From assembly GCA_018267095.1 (NCBI GenBank), contig JAFDZC010000006.1:248001-312000 (forward strand): DNA of 64,000 bases, read 5' to 3'. Under the pieces are notes generated by a model. The model was not told where the DNA came from and did not search any database. It was given only the letters and a program-made list of their open reading frames with translations. A program made the position numbers and the translations under genes. This document shows, piece after piece, positions 43,354 to 51,403 of the stretch. Numbering within the stretch: position 1 is the stretch's first letter; each line of letters starts with the position of its first letter. The stretch is from Bacteroidota bacterium. GTDB taxonomy: Bacteria > Bacteroidota > Bacteroidia > Flavobacteriales > Flavobacteriaceae.

Positions 43354-43965
43354 TTAAAGGACAGTTTGTTTTTTCCATTTCCCACCTCCGATGAATAGAC
43401 CAAAATGGAATGTAAAGTAGTTGTTGTTTTGGTAGCCTAAGGTACTGCCGCTGATTGATTGAATTTTTGTTTTGGGAATCAAATGATAATCTACTCCAAA
43501 TCTGAATTTACCCGTTTCTATTCCCAATCGAAACATTCCGCCCAACTTGTCTTCATGATCAAGATGTTCAAAATCATTAAGCGATGTTCCGGATTTTGCT
43601 TGCGCATTGATGAGACTAAAATACCCCAAACCGGCACCTATATAAGGAATGGTGGAAGTGTTCAAACTATTGAAGTAGTAATCATAAGTGCCGATTATTG
43701 AGGTAACCACAGTGGTGCGTTCTTCTTTGGGTGTGTTCTTAGATGAAGGATCTATTTCTTGCACTGCAGCACCACTAGACAAGCGCAATCCCAAGTTCAT
43801 ATTTGAAGCTAAATTGTATTTTGGCTCTACATCAACGGACATGCCCAGTCCGCCGGCTGATGGAAACATCAATCCTACATTGAGATCGGTTCTGAATTTT
43901 CCTTTTGTTTGGGCGTGAATAGTTAAGCTCAATAAGATAATTGCTGCGTAAAAGAACTTATTCAT
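43354..43965 (-). CDS. Outer-membrane beta-barrel protein, PorT/OmpW-size
   Basis: 203 residues with signal peptide MNKFFYAAIILLSLTIHAQ. Alternating strands such as GKFRTDLNVGLMFPS, NLGLRLSSG, TSIIGTYDYYFNS, PYIGAGLGYFSL, GMFRLGIETGKFRFGVDYHLIP and YFTFHFGLFIGGG form a small barrel; the loops are polar. No specific family can be named. It is 8 bp after the cytochrome gene on the same strand. Confidence 0.85.
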   Translation of the reverse strand: MNKFFYAAIILLSLTIHAQTKGKFRTDLNVGLMFPSAGGLGMSVDVEPKYNLASNMNLGLRLSSGAAVQEIDPSSKNTPKEERTTVVTSIIGTYDYYFNSLNTSTIPYIGAGLGYFSLINAQAKSGTSLNDFEHLDHEDKLGGMFRLGIETGKFRFGVDYHLIPKTKIQSISGSTLGYQNNNYFTFHFGLFIGGGKWKKQTVL

Positions 43966-43973
43966 ATTTCATT

Positions 43974-44318
43974 TTAATTGGTTGTTTGCCCTCCTTTTTG
44001 ATACCAGTTGACCATGGTTTGAATTTGCAGCTCAGTTAAACTGTCTCCTTGCGGCATTCTGCGATTGATAGGACTGACCGGATCGGCGACCGATTTTTTA
44101 ATGGCTTCACTTTGATTACAAATATCTTGATTGGTATCAAGTTTTATGGGGCGTCCGGCCCAGCTTCCGCTTGAAGCATGACATGAAAGGCATTTTTCAC
44201 CAATAATGGTTTTTACCGCCGGATAGTATTTTTGCTGGTCAGGGTCATTAGAATGGTTGTTCGAGCATGAAATCACAACAATAGCTGTCAGCGTAATCAA
44301 TAATTGAGTTATTTTCAT
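43974..44318 (-). CDS. Single-haem c-type cytochrome lipoprotein
   Basis: 114 residues from the ATG at 44318. The longer in-frame start would lie inside the hydrolase gene. Lipoprotein signal ends IVVISC (Cys18), haem motif CLSCH at 43-47, possible Met ligand in RRMPQGD (Met88). It sits 1 bp after the hydrolase gene stop, so translation is coupled. Its likely work is electron transfer in the envelope. Partner unknown. Confidence 0.9.
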   Translation of the reverse strand: MKITQLLITLTAIVVISCSNNHSNDPDQQKYYPAVKTIIGEKCLSCHASSGSWAGRPIKLDTNQDICNQSEAIKKSVADPVSPINRRMPQGDSLTELQIQTMVNWYQKGGQTTN

Positions 44319-44319
44319 T

Positions 44320-45210
44320 TTACTTGGGTAATTTGGATAATAATAGCAGAATGTTTTCGATGACCAGTTCAGGTTCTTCGAGTTGAATGTAGTGCCCGGA
44401 ATTAACGGTTGCGATGTGGGTAAAATCTGAAAGCCCGATGCCCAGTTGTTCGTGCGCCTGATACCATTGTTCACGAGTCGCCCCGTTGAGTAAATCTGAT
44501 TGCTGACTGGTCGCATCATCTTTCATACTCGTTAGAGCTACCACCGGAACATTAGGTAATTGGGGCAGTAAAGCTCCATAGGCAATGTCTTCGGCGAGTT
44601 CTCGCGCTTCGAGAGTACCGCCAAAGTTGGCTCCGAATTGCGTGTACATTGCTTGATAAATGTAGTCTTCAACCACCGGATTATTGTATCCTTCGTGCAT
44701 AGAATCTACAAACAACAGCGCTGCAACTTTTGTTGGATTTTTAATGGCGTAATCGCGAATAATCATCCCGCCGAGCGAATGCCCAACCAGTATTACCTTT
44801 CGTCCTTGCGCTTTTTGTTGGATGATTTGTTCGAGTTCAGAGCGCAAACGGTCAATGTTGCGGGCCGTATGGCTCAAACCTGAATTTCCGTAGCCGGCTC
44901 GATCGTATAATAGAATATCTGAACCCACTGCTTGCGCCAATTCATTGACTTCTGCCGAGTTACCCGACGGATTCCAAGCCAAATGGCCATCGCCTAAACC
45001 CGATTCAAAAACCACCAAGTATTTACTTTGATGCTGGACTTGATAAGTTCTGAGTTTATGTGTGCCTAAGTCAACATCGGTTTCAGTATAGGGTTGGGTT
45101 GCAGTTGTAGAGTCGTTTGAACACGAAACAGAGCAAAAAGAAATAAAAAGGAATAGCGTTTTTTGAATGAGCCTCCGAGAAAACCTCTGCGGAAGAATTT
45201 TATGAAGCAT
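44320..45210 (-). CDS. Alpha/beta hydrolase lipoprotein
   Basis: 296 residues. The N-terminus ends in a lipobox (FCSVSC); an internal start is possible. Catalytic Ser in GHSLGGM, oxyanion/lid segment VVFESGLGDGHLAWN, Asp probably in SMKDD or nearby, and the His in NSGHYIQLEEPELV. The substrate is unknown. It is the first gene of a hydrolase, cytochrome, barrel-protein unit. Confidence 0.88.
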   Translation of the reverse strand: MLHKILPQRFSRRLIQKTLFLFISFCSVSCSNDSTTATQPYTETDVDLGTHKLRTYQVQHQSKYLVVFESGLGDGHLAWNPSGNSAEVNELAQAVGSDILLYDRAGYGNSGLSHTARNIDRLRSELEQIIQQKAQGRKVILVGHSLGGMIIRDYAIKNPTKVAALLFVDSMHEGYNNPVVEDYIYQAMYTQFGANFGGTLEARELAEDIAYGALLPQLPNVPVVALTSMKDDATSQQSDLLNGATREQWYQAHEQLGIGLSDFTHIATVNSGHYIQLEEPELVIENILLLLSKLPK

Positions 45211-45286
45211 GATTTTTAAGTTTGAAATTCGCCAGCAAAAGTGCAGTATTGCTGCGGGTCGAACGTTCTAACTTATCAATCCGAAC

Positions 45287-46426
45287 CTAATTTTTAGGTT
45301 GTACCGTTTTTTTGTAATCTGATGGTGTTTGTCCGGTGACTTTTTTAAAAGTGGTATTGAACACTGTTTTTGAATTGAATCCCACTTCATAGGCAATACC
45401 CAATAAACTCAGGTGATTCATCTGAACATCGGCCATGAGTTTTTGCGCTTCTTCAATTCGGTAGCGATTGACCAATTGATAAAAGTTTTCGCCAAATCCG
45501 CTGTTGATGACATAAGACAACAAATGCGGACTAATGTCTAGTTGCTGTGCCAAGCGAACCAAACTCAGTTCGGCTTCAAGAAATGGTTTTTGGGTTTCCA
45601 TCAGCCGGATTAATGAAGTTTTCAAATCAATCAGTTGTTCATCTGGAATCAATTTCTTTTTAACGATATCGGTATTTTCATTTTCTGAAATAAGATTTTC
45701 GATTTCCTTTTGTTCCTCAGATGCAAACGGATAAATTTCTTTTTGCTTCAAGGCGTGATATCCTATAAAACAAATTCCCAAAAAAGTTGACAGGCTTGAT
45801 AGCACACTATAAAAAATTGATTTTTCTGAGAGCCCAAAAGCGATGTCTAAAATCCATAAAGTTGCTATAAATATTACACAGATACTTACCTGTTGCAACC
45901 ATTTTAAGTCAATAACTTCAGTATTTGAGCTATACAAAAGGAGGTTTTTTTGATATCGATGAATGAGTAAAAACGATTGGATGCAATACAGCGAGATGTA
46001 TGTACAAAAGAACACTACAAAAACGAGCACGCTCATCGCTACAAATTCAGGTTGCACTTTCGGACTAGGCTCGTCGGCCAACCAATGGTTCGCCACTAAG
46101 AGTAATAGTATCAGAAACGGAAACAAAAAATGCAGATAATCGGTTTTTTTCCAACGGCGTTTGGGTTTGACATAATACAGAATACTGAAGTAAAAAACCG
46201 GTGCCACCACAAAATTTGAAAGCCCGATAAAGTCATTTATTAACGAAAAATTTTTGTTCAAACCAATGCTGCACAACGGAGCATCAAGCTGAATGAGAAA
46301 AATACAGAAAATAAAACCCGAAAACCAATAACTGGCTTTTACGTTGGCGCGTTGGATGTTGGCCAAAATCAAAAACGATAAAAAGAACGTAGGGCCTATG
46401 AATAAAGCTTCAATTGTTGGGTTCAT
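45287..46426 (-). CDS. Membrane-bound AraC-family regulator
   Basis: 379 residues. The first 230 residues contain about seven membrane segments (LFIGPTFFLSFLILANI, YWFSGFIFCIFLI, LHFLFPFLILLLLVANH, AMSVLVFVVFFCTYISLYCIQ, VSICVIFIATLWILDIAFGL, SVLSSLSTFLGICFIGYHAL). Then an acidic linker and a C-terminal AraC HTH (LDISPHLLSYVINSGFGENFYQLVNRYRIEEAQKLM, IAYEVGFNSKTVFNTTFKKVTGQTPSDYKK). Such 7TM-AraC proteins probably sense something in the membrane; the target is unknown. A terminator at 46506 separates it from tonB upstream. Confidence 0.92.
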   Translation of the reverse strand: MNPTIEALFIGPTFFLSFLILANIQRANVKASYWFSGFIFCIFLIQLDAPLCSIGLNKNFSLINDFIGLSNFVVAPVFYFSILYYVKPKRRWKKTDYLHFLFPFLILLLLVANHWLADEPSPKVQPEFVAMSVLVFVVFFCTYISLYCIQSFLLIHRYQKNLLLYSSNTEVIDLKWLQQVSICVIFIATLWILDIAFGLSEKSIFYSVLSSLSTFLGICFIGYHALKQKEIYPFASEEQKEIENLISENENTDIVKKKLIPDEQLIDLKTSLIRLMETQKPFLEAELSLVRLAQQLDISPHLLSYVINSGFGENFYQLVNRYRIEEAQKLMADVQMNHLSLLGIAYEVGFNSKTVFNTTFKKVTGQTPSDYKKTVQPKN

Positions 46427-46505
46427 GATTTTAATCTTGCTGTGACTTTAGTACAAAAAAACACAAGACAGTTACAAAAGTACACAACACAATTCAGACA
46501 AAACA

Positions 46506-46534
46506 AAAAGCCTCAGAATTCCTGAGGCTTTTTG
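46506..46534 (-). terminator. Terminator of tonB, identical core to the one at 43219
   Basis: Stem GCCTCAG/CTGAGGC with flanking A- and T-runs, 2 bp after the tonB stop codon. The 29-nt core matches 43219-43248. Confidence 0.85.
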
Positions 46535-46536
46535 GG

Positions 46537-47334
46537 TTACATAATCTTCACCACAATCGGCAAAGTATAACTTGTTCGCACGTTTTGTCCGTTGAGCAAG
46601 CCGGGCTTCCATTTGGTTTGGAGCGACTCTAAAACGCGCATGGCTTCTTGTCCCATCCCGTAACCCGGATCGCGCAGTATGCGAATGTCAGTCATGCTTC
46701 CGTCTTTTTCAATCACAAACGAAACCATCACGCGATACAGTTGCGGTTCGTCTAGGTCAGGATTTTTGTAATTGCGTCCAATAAACTGATAAAACTTTTC
46801 AATACCACCCGGAAACTCTGGCTGTTTGTCTAGTTCTATGGTTTTTCGGATGACATTATCCGGAACTGCTGCAATAGGCGGATTATTGCTGATTACCGCA
46901 GGGCCGTTATCGTTTTGAGGATGGGTGTCGGTTCCGTTTATCGGAGCGGTGACTTGCGGTGTGGCTTCTGTCGCGGTAGCTTCGGTTGGATGCACAATTT
47001 GCGGGTTCTCCCAAGATTCAGTTACCGCTGAGCTTTGCTGAGGAGCAGAAGGTTGCGCTTGAATTTCTGGAATTTCAACAGGTTTTTGATATTGCTCCAA
47101 ATGAATGATTCGGTCCAAGGTTTCAGGCAGCGCAATCGGATCAGGATTCCCGTTCAATAGATGGGCAAGCAAATAAATACAAGCCATTCCACTTACAAAA
47201 GCAAGCCCTCCTAAAAAGGCCAAAAGGGTAATGCGGTCACTTTGCTGACGCAACTGATACGCGCCATAGGCTTTGTTTTTTCCTTCAAAAACAAGGTTGA
47301 TCCAACCATTTTCGTAAATACTCAACTTTGACAT
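46537..47334 (-). CDS. tonB: TonB-family energy transducer
   Basis: 265 residues. The N-terminal cytoplasmic stretch has the FEGKNKAYGAYQLR motif typical of Bacteroidota TonB. A membrane segment is at about 34-56, a Pro/Ala/Thr/Gln-rich spacer at about 65-165, and a TonB C-terminal domain from about 180 (PGGIEKFYQFIGRNYKNP, VMVSFVIEKDGSMTDIRILRDPGYGMGQEAMRVLES, WKPGLLNGQNVRTSYTLPIVVKI). It carries proton-motive energy to outer-membrane receptors. ExbB/ExbD are not adjacent. A short paralogous stub lies upstream. Confidence 0.93.
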   Translation of the reverse strand: MSKLSIYENGWINLVFEGKNKAYGAYQLRQQSDRITLLAFLGGLAFVSGMACIYLLAHLLNGNPDPIALPETLDRIIHLEQYQKPVEIPEIQAQPSAPQQSSAVTESWENPQIVHPTEATATEATPQVTAPINGTDTHPQNDNGPAVISNNPPIAAVPDNVIRKTIELDKQPEFPGGIEKFYQFIGRNYKNPDLDEPQLYRVMVSFVIEKDGSMTDIRILRDPGYGMGQEAMRVLESLQTKWKPGLLNGQNVRTSYTLPIVVKIM

Positions 47335-47434
47335 AATAATAGTTTTTATGGTTTAAGTATTTAGTTTTCATAGGCTGTGGAAGTTATCGGTTGTCTACAA
47401 AGTAAATCATACAATCAATTAAGAATATGAGTGG

Positions 47435-47692
47435 TTATTTTCCGGGAGAACTCATCGGTAATTCAGATACTTGAAAAATACGCGTGTTGATTTCGTGGGC
47501 TGGATTGGGCTCAAAACTCGAAGTCAAAAACGGAATGGTCATCAGCATCGCCAAGAGCGATAATACCAGACAAAAAGCCAAAAGAGTAGTTTCTTTATTG
47601 AGTGCGCGCCATTGGATTGCACAAGTTGATTCATCTTTATCTTCAAAAATGACACTGATTCGCTTGTAAGCGAATGGGTTAAAACGTGACAT
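47435..47692 (-). CDS. TonB N-terminus-like membrane stub, no C-terminal domain
   Basis: 85 residues. It aligns by layout with the TonB encoded 100 bp downstream: MS...(I)SVIFEDKDESTCAIQWRALNKETTLLAF, a membrane segment AFCLVLSLLAMLMTIPFL, then a short periplasmic tail ending MSSPGK. There is no proline-rich spacer and no TonB_C domain. It could be a small interacting protein or a decayed tonB copy. The sequence after its stop shows no readable remnant of a TonB_C domain. Confidence 0.6.
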   Translation of the reverse strand: MSRFNPFAYKRISVIFEDKDESTCAIQWRALNKETTLLAFCLVLSLLAMLMTIPFLTSSFEPNPAHEINTRIFQVSELPMSSPGK

Positions 47693-47808
47693 AATAGCAA
47701 TTTTAATTGAAGTAAAGATCAGTGCATAGAATTGATTTTATTTTTTTAACGATGGGACGCAAATGAATATTGTCACCGTTAAAAAATTTAACATAAAAAA
47801 CTTGCTCT

Positions 47809-48360
47809 TTAGCGTTTGCTTTGAATAATTTCTGCCAATAACTTTTTGGCCCTTAAAAGTTTAATTTTGATGTTGTTGAGTGGTTCACCTAAATGATCGG
47901 CGATTTCCTGATAGCTCAATTCTTGAAAATAACGCAATTGAATTACTTCTTGATAATGCGGTTTAAGCTCTTTGATGCATTGCAAAAGACGTGAAAGATT
48001 TTGCTCGGTAATAATTTTGTCTTCGGCAGTAGGTGCGGTATCGGCTAAATTGTAAGCTCTGTAATCATCTTCATTTGAAAAATCAACCGAAAGTGATGAT
48101 TTGCGTTTGCGCAACATATCAATGTGCACATTTTTAGCAATAGCAATCAGCCAAGTGTTGAACTGAAATTCCGGATTATACGTTTGAATTTTGTCGAAAG
48201 CCTTGGCAAAGGTTTCAATAACAATGTCTTCGGTATCGGTCTCGTTTTCGGTGCGTTTGAGCATAAAACCGTAGACTTCGTTCCAATAATGGTCCAGCAA
48301 AAAAGTAAAGGCCACTTGATCGCCTTTTTTGGCCAGCTCTATGTTTTTATTTACTTCCAA
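47809..48360 (-). CDS. ECF RNA polymerase sigma factor
   Basis: 183 residues, taken from a TTG at 48360 giving (M)EVNKNIELAKKGDQVAF, which matches the usual start of this sigma subfamily. A longer in-frame ATG at 48498 would extend deep into the glycosyltransferase gene. Region 2: FTFLLDHYWNEVYGFMLKRTENETDTEDIVIETFAKAFDKI and FNTWLIAIAKNVHIDMLRKRK. Region 4: LKPHYQEVIQLRYFQELSYQEIADHLGEPLNNIKIKLLRAKKLL. The start overlaps the glycosyltransferase stop by 10 bp, so the two are coupled. No anti-sigma gene is adjacent. Confidence 0.88.
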   Translation of the reverse strand: MEVNKNIELAKKGDQVAFTFLLDHYWNEVYGFMLKRTENETDTEDIVIETFAKAFDKIQTYNPEFQFNTWLIAIAKNVHIDMLRKRKSSLSVDFSNEDDYRAYNLADTAPTAEDKIITEQNLSRLLQCIKELKPHYQEVIQLRYFQELSYQEIADHLGEPLNNIKIKLLRAKKLLAEIIQSKR

Positions 48361-49460
48361 TGAACTGGTGGTTTTGAGACCATATTGGTCAACATCACAT
48401 TGAGTTGTACAGCAATTAAAACAATTTCCATGAGCGGAAACCAATACATCACATCTTTCTCGCGCAGTTTTCCGGCCGATAATCCGAGGGTTATCCACGA
48501 AAATAAATATCTAAAACCAACGATTCCCAGTACAATCATCCATTGAAACTGAAAAGCCAATAATACGGTAGCCAAAATCAAAAACAACAACTGCGAAAAG
48601 TAAAACAATCCCAACTGAAATTTGTCGGATGATTTATAATGTTGCGCGGTCGACACATGACGGCGCTTTTGCGTAAACCACTCTTTAAATGAAGTTTTCG
48701 GCATCGAATACGTAAAACTGTCCGGCGCGTAACAAATGGTGGTGTTGCTTCCTTTGGCCGCTTGGTTGATAAACAAATCGTCGTCGCCCGAGCGAATTTT
48801 CATATGATCGATAAAGCCGTTGACTTTAAAAAATTCTTCTCTTTTATAAGCTAAATTTCTGCCCACGCCCATATACGGTCGGCCGGCTCTGGCCCAAGAA
48901 AAATACTGAACCGCCGTGAGCAAAGTTTCAAAACGAATGAGTTTATTCAAAAATGAACCCGGTATTTTTTCATACGCGCCATAGCCCAAAACAATGGTTT
49001 TTTCAGCGGTAAATTGCGAGCTCATCTCGCGGATCCAATCTTTTGAAGTCGGATAACAATCGGCATCCGTAAAAAGCAAATATTCTTTTTTGGCCGCTTT
49101 GATGCCCAAAGTCAAGGCAAATTTTTTGTTGCCCCAAAAGGCTTCGTTATTTTCAACTTTTACCAGACGAACTTTAGAATATTGCTTTTCAAATTCTTCA
49201 AAAATCTCCAGCGTGTTGTCGCTCGATGCGTCGTCAATCAAAATAATTTCGTAATCCGGATAATCTTGCTCGGCCAAAATCGGCACAAACTTGGCAACGT
49301 TTTCTTCTTCGTTTTTAGCGCAAACTATCACTGAAATCGGCACTTTTTTCGGATTACTGCCCTGCCATTTTACATAGGCAAACTTTCCGAAAATGACCAC
49401 ATAATACAGAAACTGAATGACTACAATACCAATAAAAGCAAAAAATAAAACGGTCAACAT
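48351..49460 (-). CDS. Membrane-associated family 2 glycosyltransferase
   Basis: 369 residues from the ATG at 49460. The in-frame ATG at 49493 lies within the -7 box and is rejected. An N-terminal membrane segment (LFFAFIGIVVIQFLYYVVIFG), GT-A domain motifs VIVCAKNEEENV, IILIDDASSDNT and LLFTDADCYP (DxD), the acidic RSGDDDLF, and the QxxRW-like TQKRRHV. Two or three C-terminal membrane segments follow. It probably transfers sugars to a lipid or polymer. Substrate unknown; the next gene is the ECF sigma. Confidence 0.93.
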   Translation of the reverse strand: MLTVLFFAFIGIVVIQFLYYVVIFGKFAYVKWQGSNPKKVPISVIVCAKNEEENVAKFVPILAEQDYPDYEIILIDDASSDNTLEIFEEFEKQYSKVRLVKVENNEAFWGNKKFALTLGIKAAKKEYLLFTDADCYPTSKDWIREMSSQFTAEKTIVLGYGAYEKIPGSFLNKLIRFETLLTAVQYFSWARAGRPYMGVGRNLAYKREEFFKVNGFIDHMKIRSGDDDLFINQAAKGSNTTICYAPDSFTYSMPKTSFKEWFTQKRRHVSTAQHYKSSDKFQLGLFYFSQLLFLILATVLLAFQFQWMIVLGIVGFRYLFSWITLGLSAGKLREKDVMYWFPLMEIVLIAVQLNVMLTNMVSKPPVHWK

Positions 49461-49490
49461 ATCAAGATTGCTGCTTTTTAAAAACGTGTG

Positions 49491-49498
49491 CAAAGGTA
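49491..49498 (-). promoter_or_regulatory. -7 box TACCTTTG for the glycosyltransferase (decides the start)
   Basis: An exact TAnnTTTG match on the minus strand, 31 nt before the ATG at 49460. It covers the upstream candidate start. Confidence 0.55.
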
Positions 49499-49552
49499 TG
49501 AATTCCAGCCAGAAATGAAAATCAAGTTTTGAACAGTTTTTCGCCTTGTTTT

Positions 49553-49700
49553 TGGGCAGCTATTCCTGCTGTACATTTCAAGCGTCTGGTTGCCCTGGTC
49601 ATTTGGCAACCGGCCTGCGGGGCTTCTGCGGTCGCCCGCCGGCTCGGGCAAAATGTACCGGTCAACGGCAACGGCTTTTCATTTCCATCAGGGCTGCGGT
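49553..49700 (-). repeat. Intergenic repeat family R2, copy 1
   Basis: A GC-rich structured segment. Internal stems: GTACATTT/AAATGTAC (49571 and 49651 regions) and GGTTGCC/GGCAACC. Shared with the copy at 52440-52584 are GATGGnAAnGAAAAGC, the identical 14-mer GCGACCGCAGAAGC, and nACAGCnGGAA, in the same order on the minus strand. It occupies most of the 385 bp between the divergent glycosyltransferase and T9SS genes; the rest holds no gene. Confidence 0.65.
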
Positions 49701-49845
49701 CTGCACTCAACTGAATCTATCCAGCTTACATTTATCCGTCAAAATGCATCAGAAACTCATTTTTAAGCGTTGAAAAACAAATCATTAATCAATTTGTCAT
49801 CATATTGCTTAGCTTTACGTAAGCTATGATCAACATCCTAAAACC

Positions 49846-50838
49846 ATGAAAAAATATATTTTGCTTTTGCTGCTGTTGTCTAATCTGTCAGCATTTGCGC
49901 AGCGAGCCTATTCCATCAACGACTCGACCCATTATGAATTGGGCAACACCAAAATTACCGTGGGCCGAACAAAAGTTTACCGCAATGTCAATGATCAACT
50001 CACACTGATCAGAGATTTTGCCAATGCCAGCGAACCCAATTATTACCTGCGCGATTTTGATTTTATCGATGCAGATAGTTGGTATGTTTTGTTCGGAAGC
50101 CGCTATATTGGCGCGCCCACAGAATTATACCGAACCGATGATGCCGGAGTTACTTGGCAATTGTTGACACCAACACTTTCAGGAGTAAGCGATTTAACTG
50201 ATGACACGGCCAACAGTATCAACCAAATTCAAATAATCAATCATCGCATTTATTTGTTTGACAATTATTATCAGTCGCGTGTGGTATATTCTGATGACGA
50301 CGGACAAACCTGGATTCATTGGTTTGAATCTTTTTGGAGCCATTGGTATCAGATTTATACTTGCGACAATAGCCTTTACATTCACGGTTTGCCCGGCGAT
50401 GGTTTTCGGGCGTATATGACGGAAATTCCCAGCGCTTATATGAACATGACCAACATTCAAACCGTAGTTCCTATTGGCAGTTGTCACAACGGAAATACTC
50501 CGGGTTGTTATTATGCACCGGCTAGTATAAGTGTTCCGGAGATTTACAATCATTTTAAAAATTTATTTGAAACTTCGATTTGCCCGACTCTAGGAGTTGA
50601 GGTCGCTACACAAAGTAAAGTTGAGTTGGTTCCGAATCCGACCAATGGATGGGTTGAAGTAAAGGGAATTGTTGGTTCAGGGCAGGTTTATATTGAAGTT
50701 TTTGATGCTTTGGGGCAACGGGTGAAGTGGGTTGTTGGTGAAACTTTGTTGGATTTGAGTGAATTGGCGCTTGGGGTTTATTGGGTGAAGTTCAAGGTGG
50801 ATGAGGAGGTTTGGGTTGAGAAGGTAATCAGGGGCTAG
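49846..50838 (+). CDS. Secreted protein with Asp-box-like motifs and T9SS type A sorting domain
   Basis: 330 residues with signal peptide MKKYILLLLLLSNLSAFAQ. Two Asp-box-like motifs (YRTDDAGVTWQL, YSDDDGQTWIHW) suggest a propeller-like fold, shorter than the protein at 7.1 kb. Cysteines at CDN, SCHNG and PGCYY. The last 70 residues form the sorting domain (ELVPNPTNGWVEVKG, FDALGQRVKWV, LALGVYWVKFKV, ending VEKVIRG). The sorting-domain DNA is noticeably poorer in C and richer in G and T than the rest of the gene. Function unknown. Confidence 0.88.
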   Translation: MKKYILLLLLLSNLSAFAQRAYSINDSTHYELGNTKITVGRTKVYRNVNDQLTLIRDFANASEPNYYLRDFDFIDADSWYVLFGSRYIGAPTELYRTDDAGVTWQLLTPTLSGVSDLTDDTANSINQIQIINHRIYLFDNYYQSRVVYSDDDGQTWIHWFESFWSHWYQIYTCDNSLYIHGLPGDGFRAYMTEIPSAYMNMTNIQTVVPIGSCHNGNTPGCYYAPASISVPEIYNHFKNLFETSICPTLGVEVATQSKVELVPNPTNGWVEVKGIVGSGQVYIEVFDALGQRVKWVVGETLLDLSELALGVYWVKFKVDEEVWVEKVIRG

Positions 50839-50951
50839 TTCTAAGGTTTTGTTATTTCTTAGTTGTAACTATTTTTTTACAGCTGAGCTCTTTTTTTGTT
50901 GGTGCGCTTCAGCTTAGGTGTTTTTCTTTTTTACGATATTGCTGACTTTCT

Positions 50952-51003
50952 CAGCTGCGCTGATTTTCTTTTTCACAGCTGCGCTGATTTTCTCAGCTGC
51001 GCT
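50952..51003. repeat. Short tandem repeat of CAGCTGCGCTGATTTTCT
   Basis: Two full copies (50952-50969, 50976-50993) and a third truncated copy (50994-51003) of an 18-nt unit in the gap between the T9SS gene and tRNA-Pro. The surrounding 50839-51096 holds no credible gene. Confidence 0.7.
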
Positions 51004-51096
51004 ATGAAAAAGCAGGATTACTGGCGTGATCCTGAGTGTGGTTGTCGATTCAGAAAATCCCCCGTTTCTGGCGAAACGGTGATTTTTTTATCGCAC

Positions 51097-51124
51097 AAAA
51101 ACCTCAAGCGAGCTTGGGTTTTTG
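51097..51124 (+). terminator. Terminator-like hairpin downstream of the T9SS gene
   Basis: AAAAACC and CAAG pair with CTTG and GGTTTTT around a CGAG loop, with one bulged T, followed by T-rich sequence. It lies about 260 bp after the T9SS stop, so assignment to that gene is loose. Confidence 0.55.
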
Positions 51125-51134
51125 TTTTAATAAA

Positions 51135-51164
51135 AAAATCCTTGCTTTGACAAGCAAGGATTTT
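51135..51164 (-). terminator. Terminator of tRNA-Pro
   Basis: Perfect 13-bp stem AAAATCCTTGCTT/AAGCAAGGATTTT, loop of four, with an A-run on the left (T-run on the minus strand), directly after the tRNA. Confidence 0.85.
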
Positions 51165-51167
51165 CTG

Positions 51168-51242
51168 TCGGGGTGGCAGGATTCGAACCTGCGACCTCCT
51201 GGTCCCAAACCAGGCGCGATAACCGGGCTACGCTACACCCCG
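51168..51242 (-). tRNA. tRNA-Pro (anticodon TGG)
   Basis: A 75-nt cloverleaf on the minus strand. Acceptor CGGGGTG/CACCCCG with discriminator A, anticodon stem CCTGG/CCAGG with loop TTTGGGA (anticodon TGG), T-arm with GGTTCGAATCC. The CCA end is not encoded. Confidence 0.97.
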
Positions 51243-51361
51243 AAGCGGCTGCAAATATAGAACTAAATTAATTCTGACAAAAGCTTTTCGAAAAATAAAT
51301 AAAAATTATTTCAAAATTGATTTTTCGGATTTTCAAAGCGAGGATTCTGTATAATAAATTC

Positions 51362-51369
51362 TACATTTG
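51362..51369 (+). promoter_or_regulatory. -7 box TACATTTG for trxB
   Basis: An exact TAnnTTTG match 34 nt before the trxB ATG. Confidence 0.55.
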
Positions 51370-51403
51370 CCGCACCTAAATTTCAATTTTCAAAAGCACT
51401 GAT

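Noticed and set aside
48361-48498. Long N-terminal extension of the second ECF sigma
   Set aside because: It overlaps the glycosyltransferase coding sequence and does not resemble sigma factors; the TTG at 48360 fits the family start.
49522-49773. Overlapping small open frames on both strands in repeat R2
   Set aside because: They lie inside a hairpin-rich intergenic repeat, have atypical composition and no credible start or homology.
50896-51150. 84-residue open frame over the CAGCTGCGCTGATTTTC repeats
   Set aside because: It consists of a simple repeat translation with no signal or homology; the codon use is repeat-driven.
51036-51260. 74-residue open frame ending ...WQDSNLRPPGPKP
   Set aside because: This is the well-known spurious translation across tRNA-Pro, in the antisense direction.
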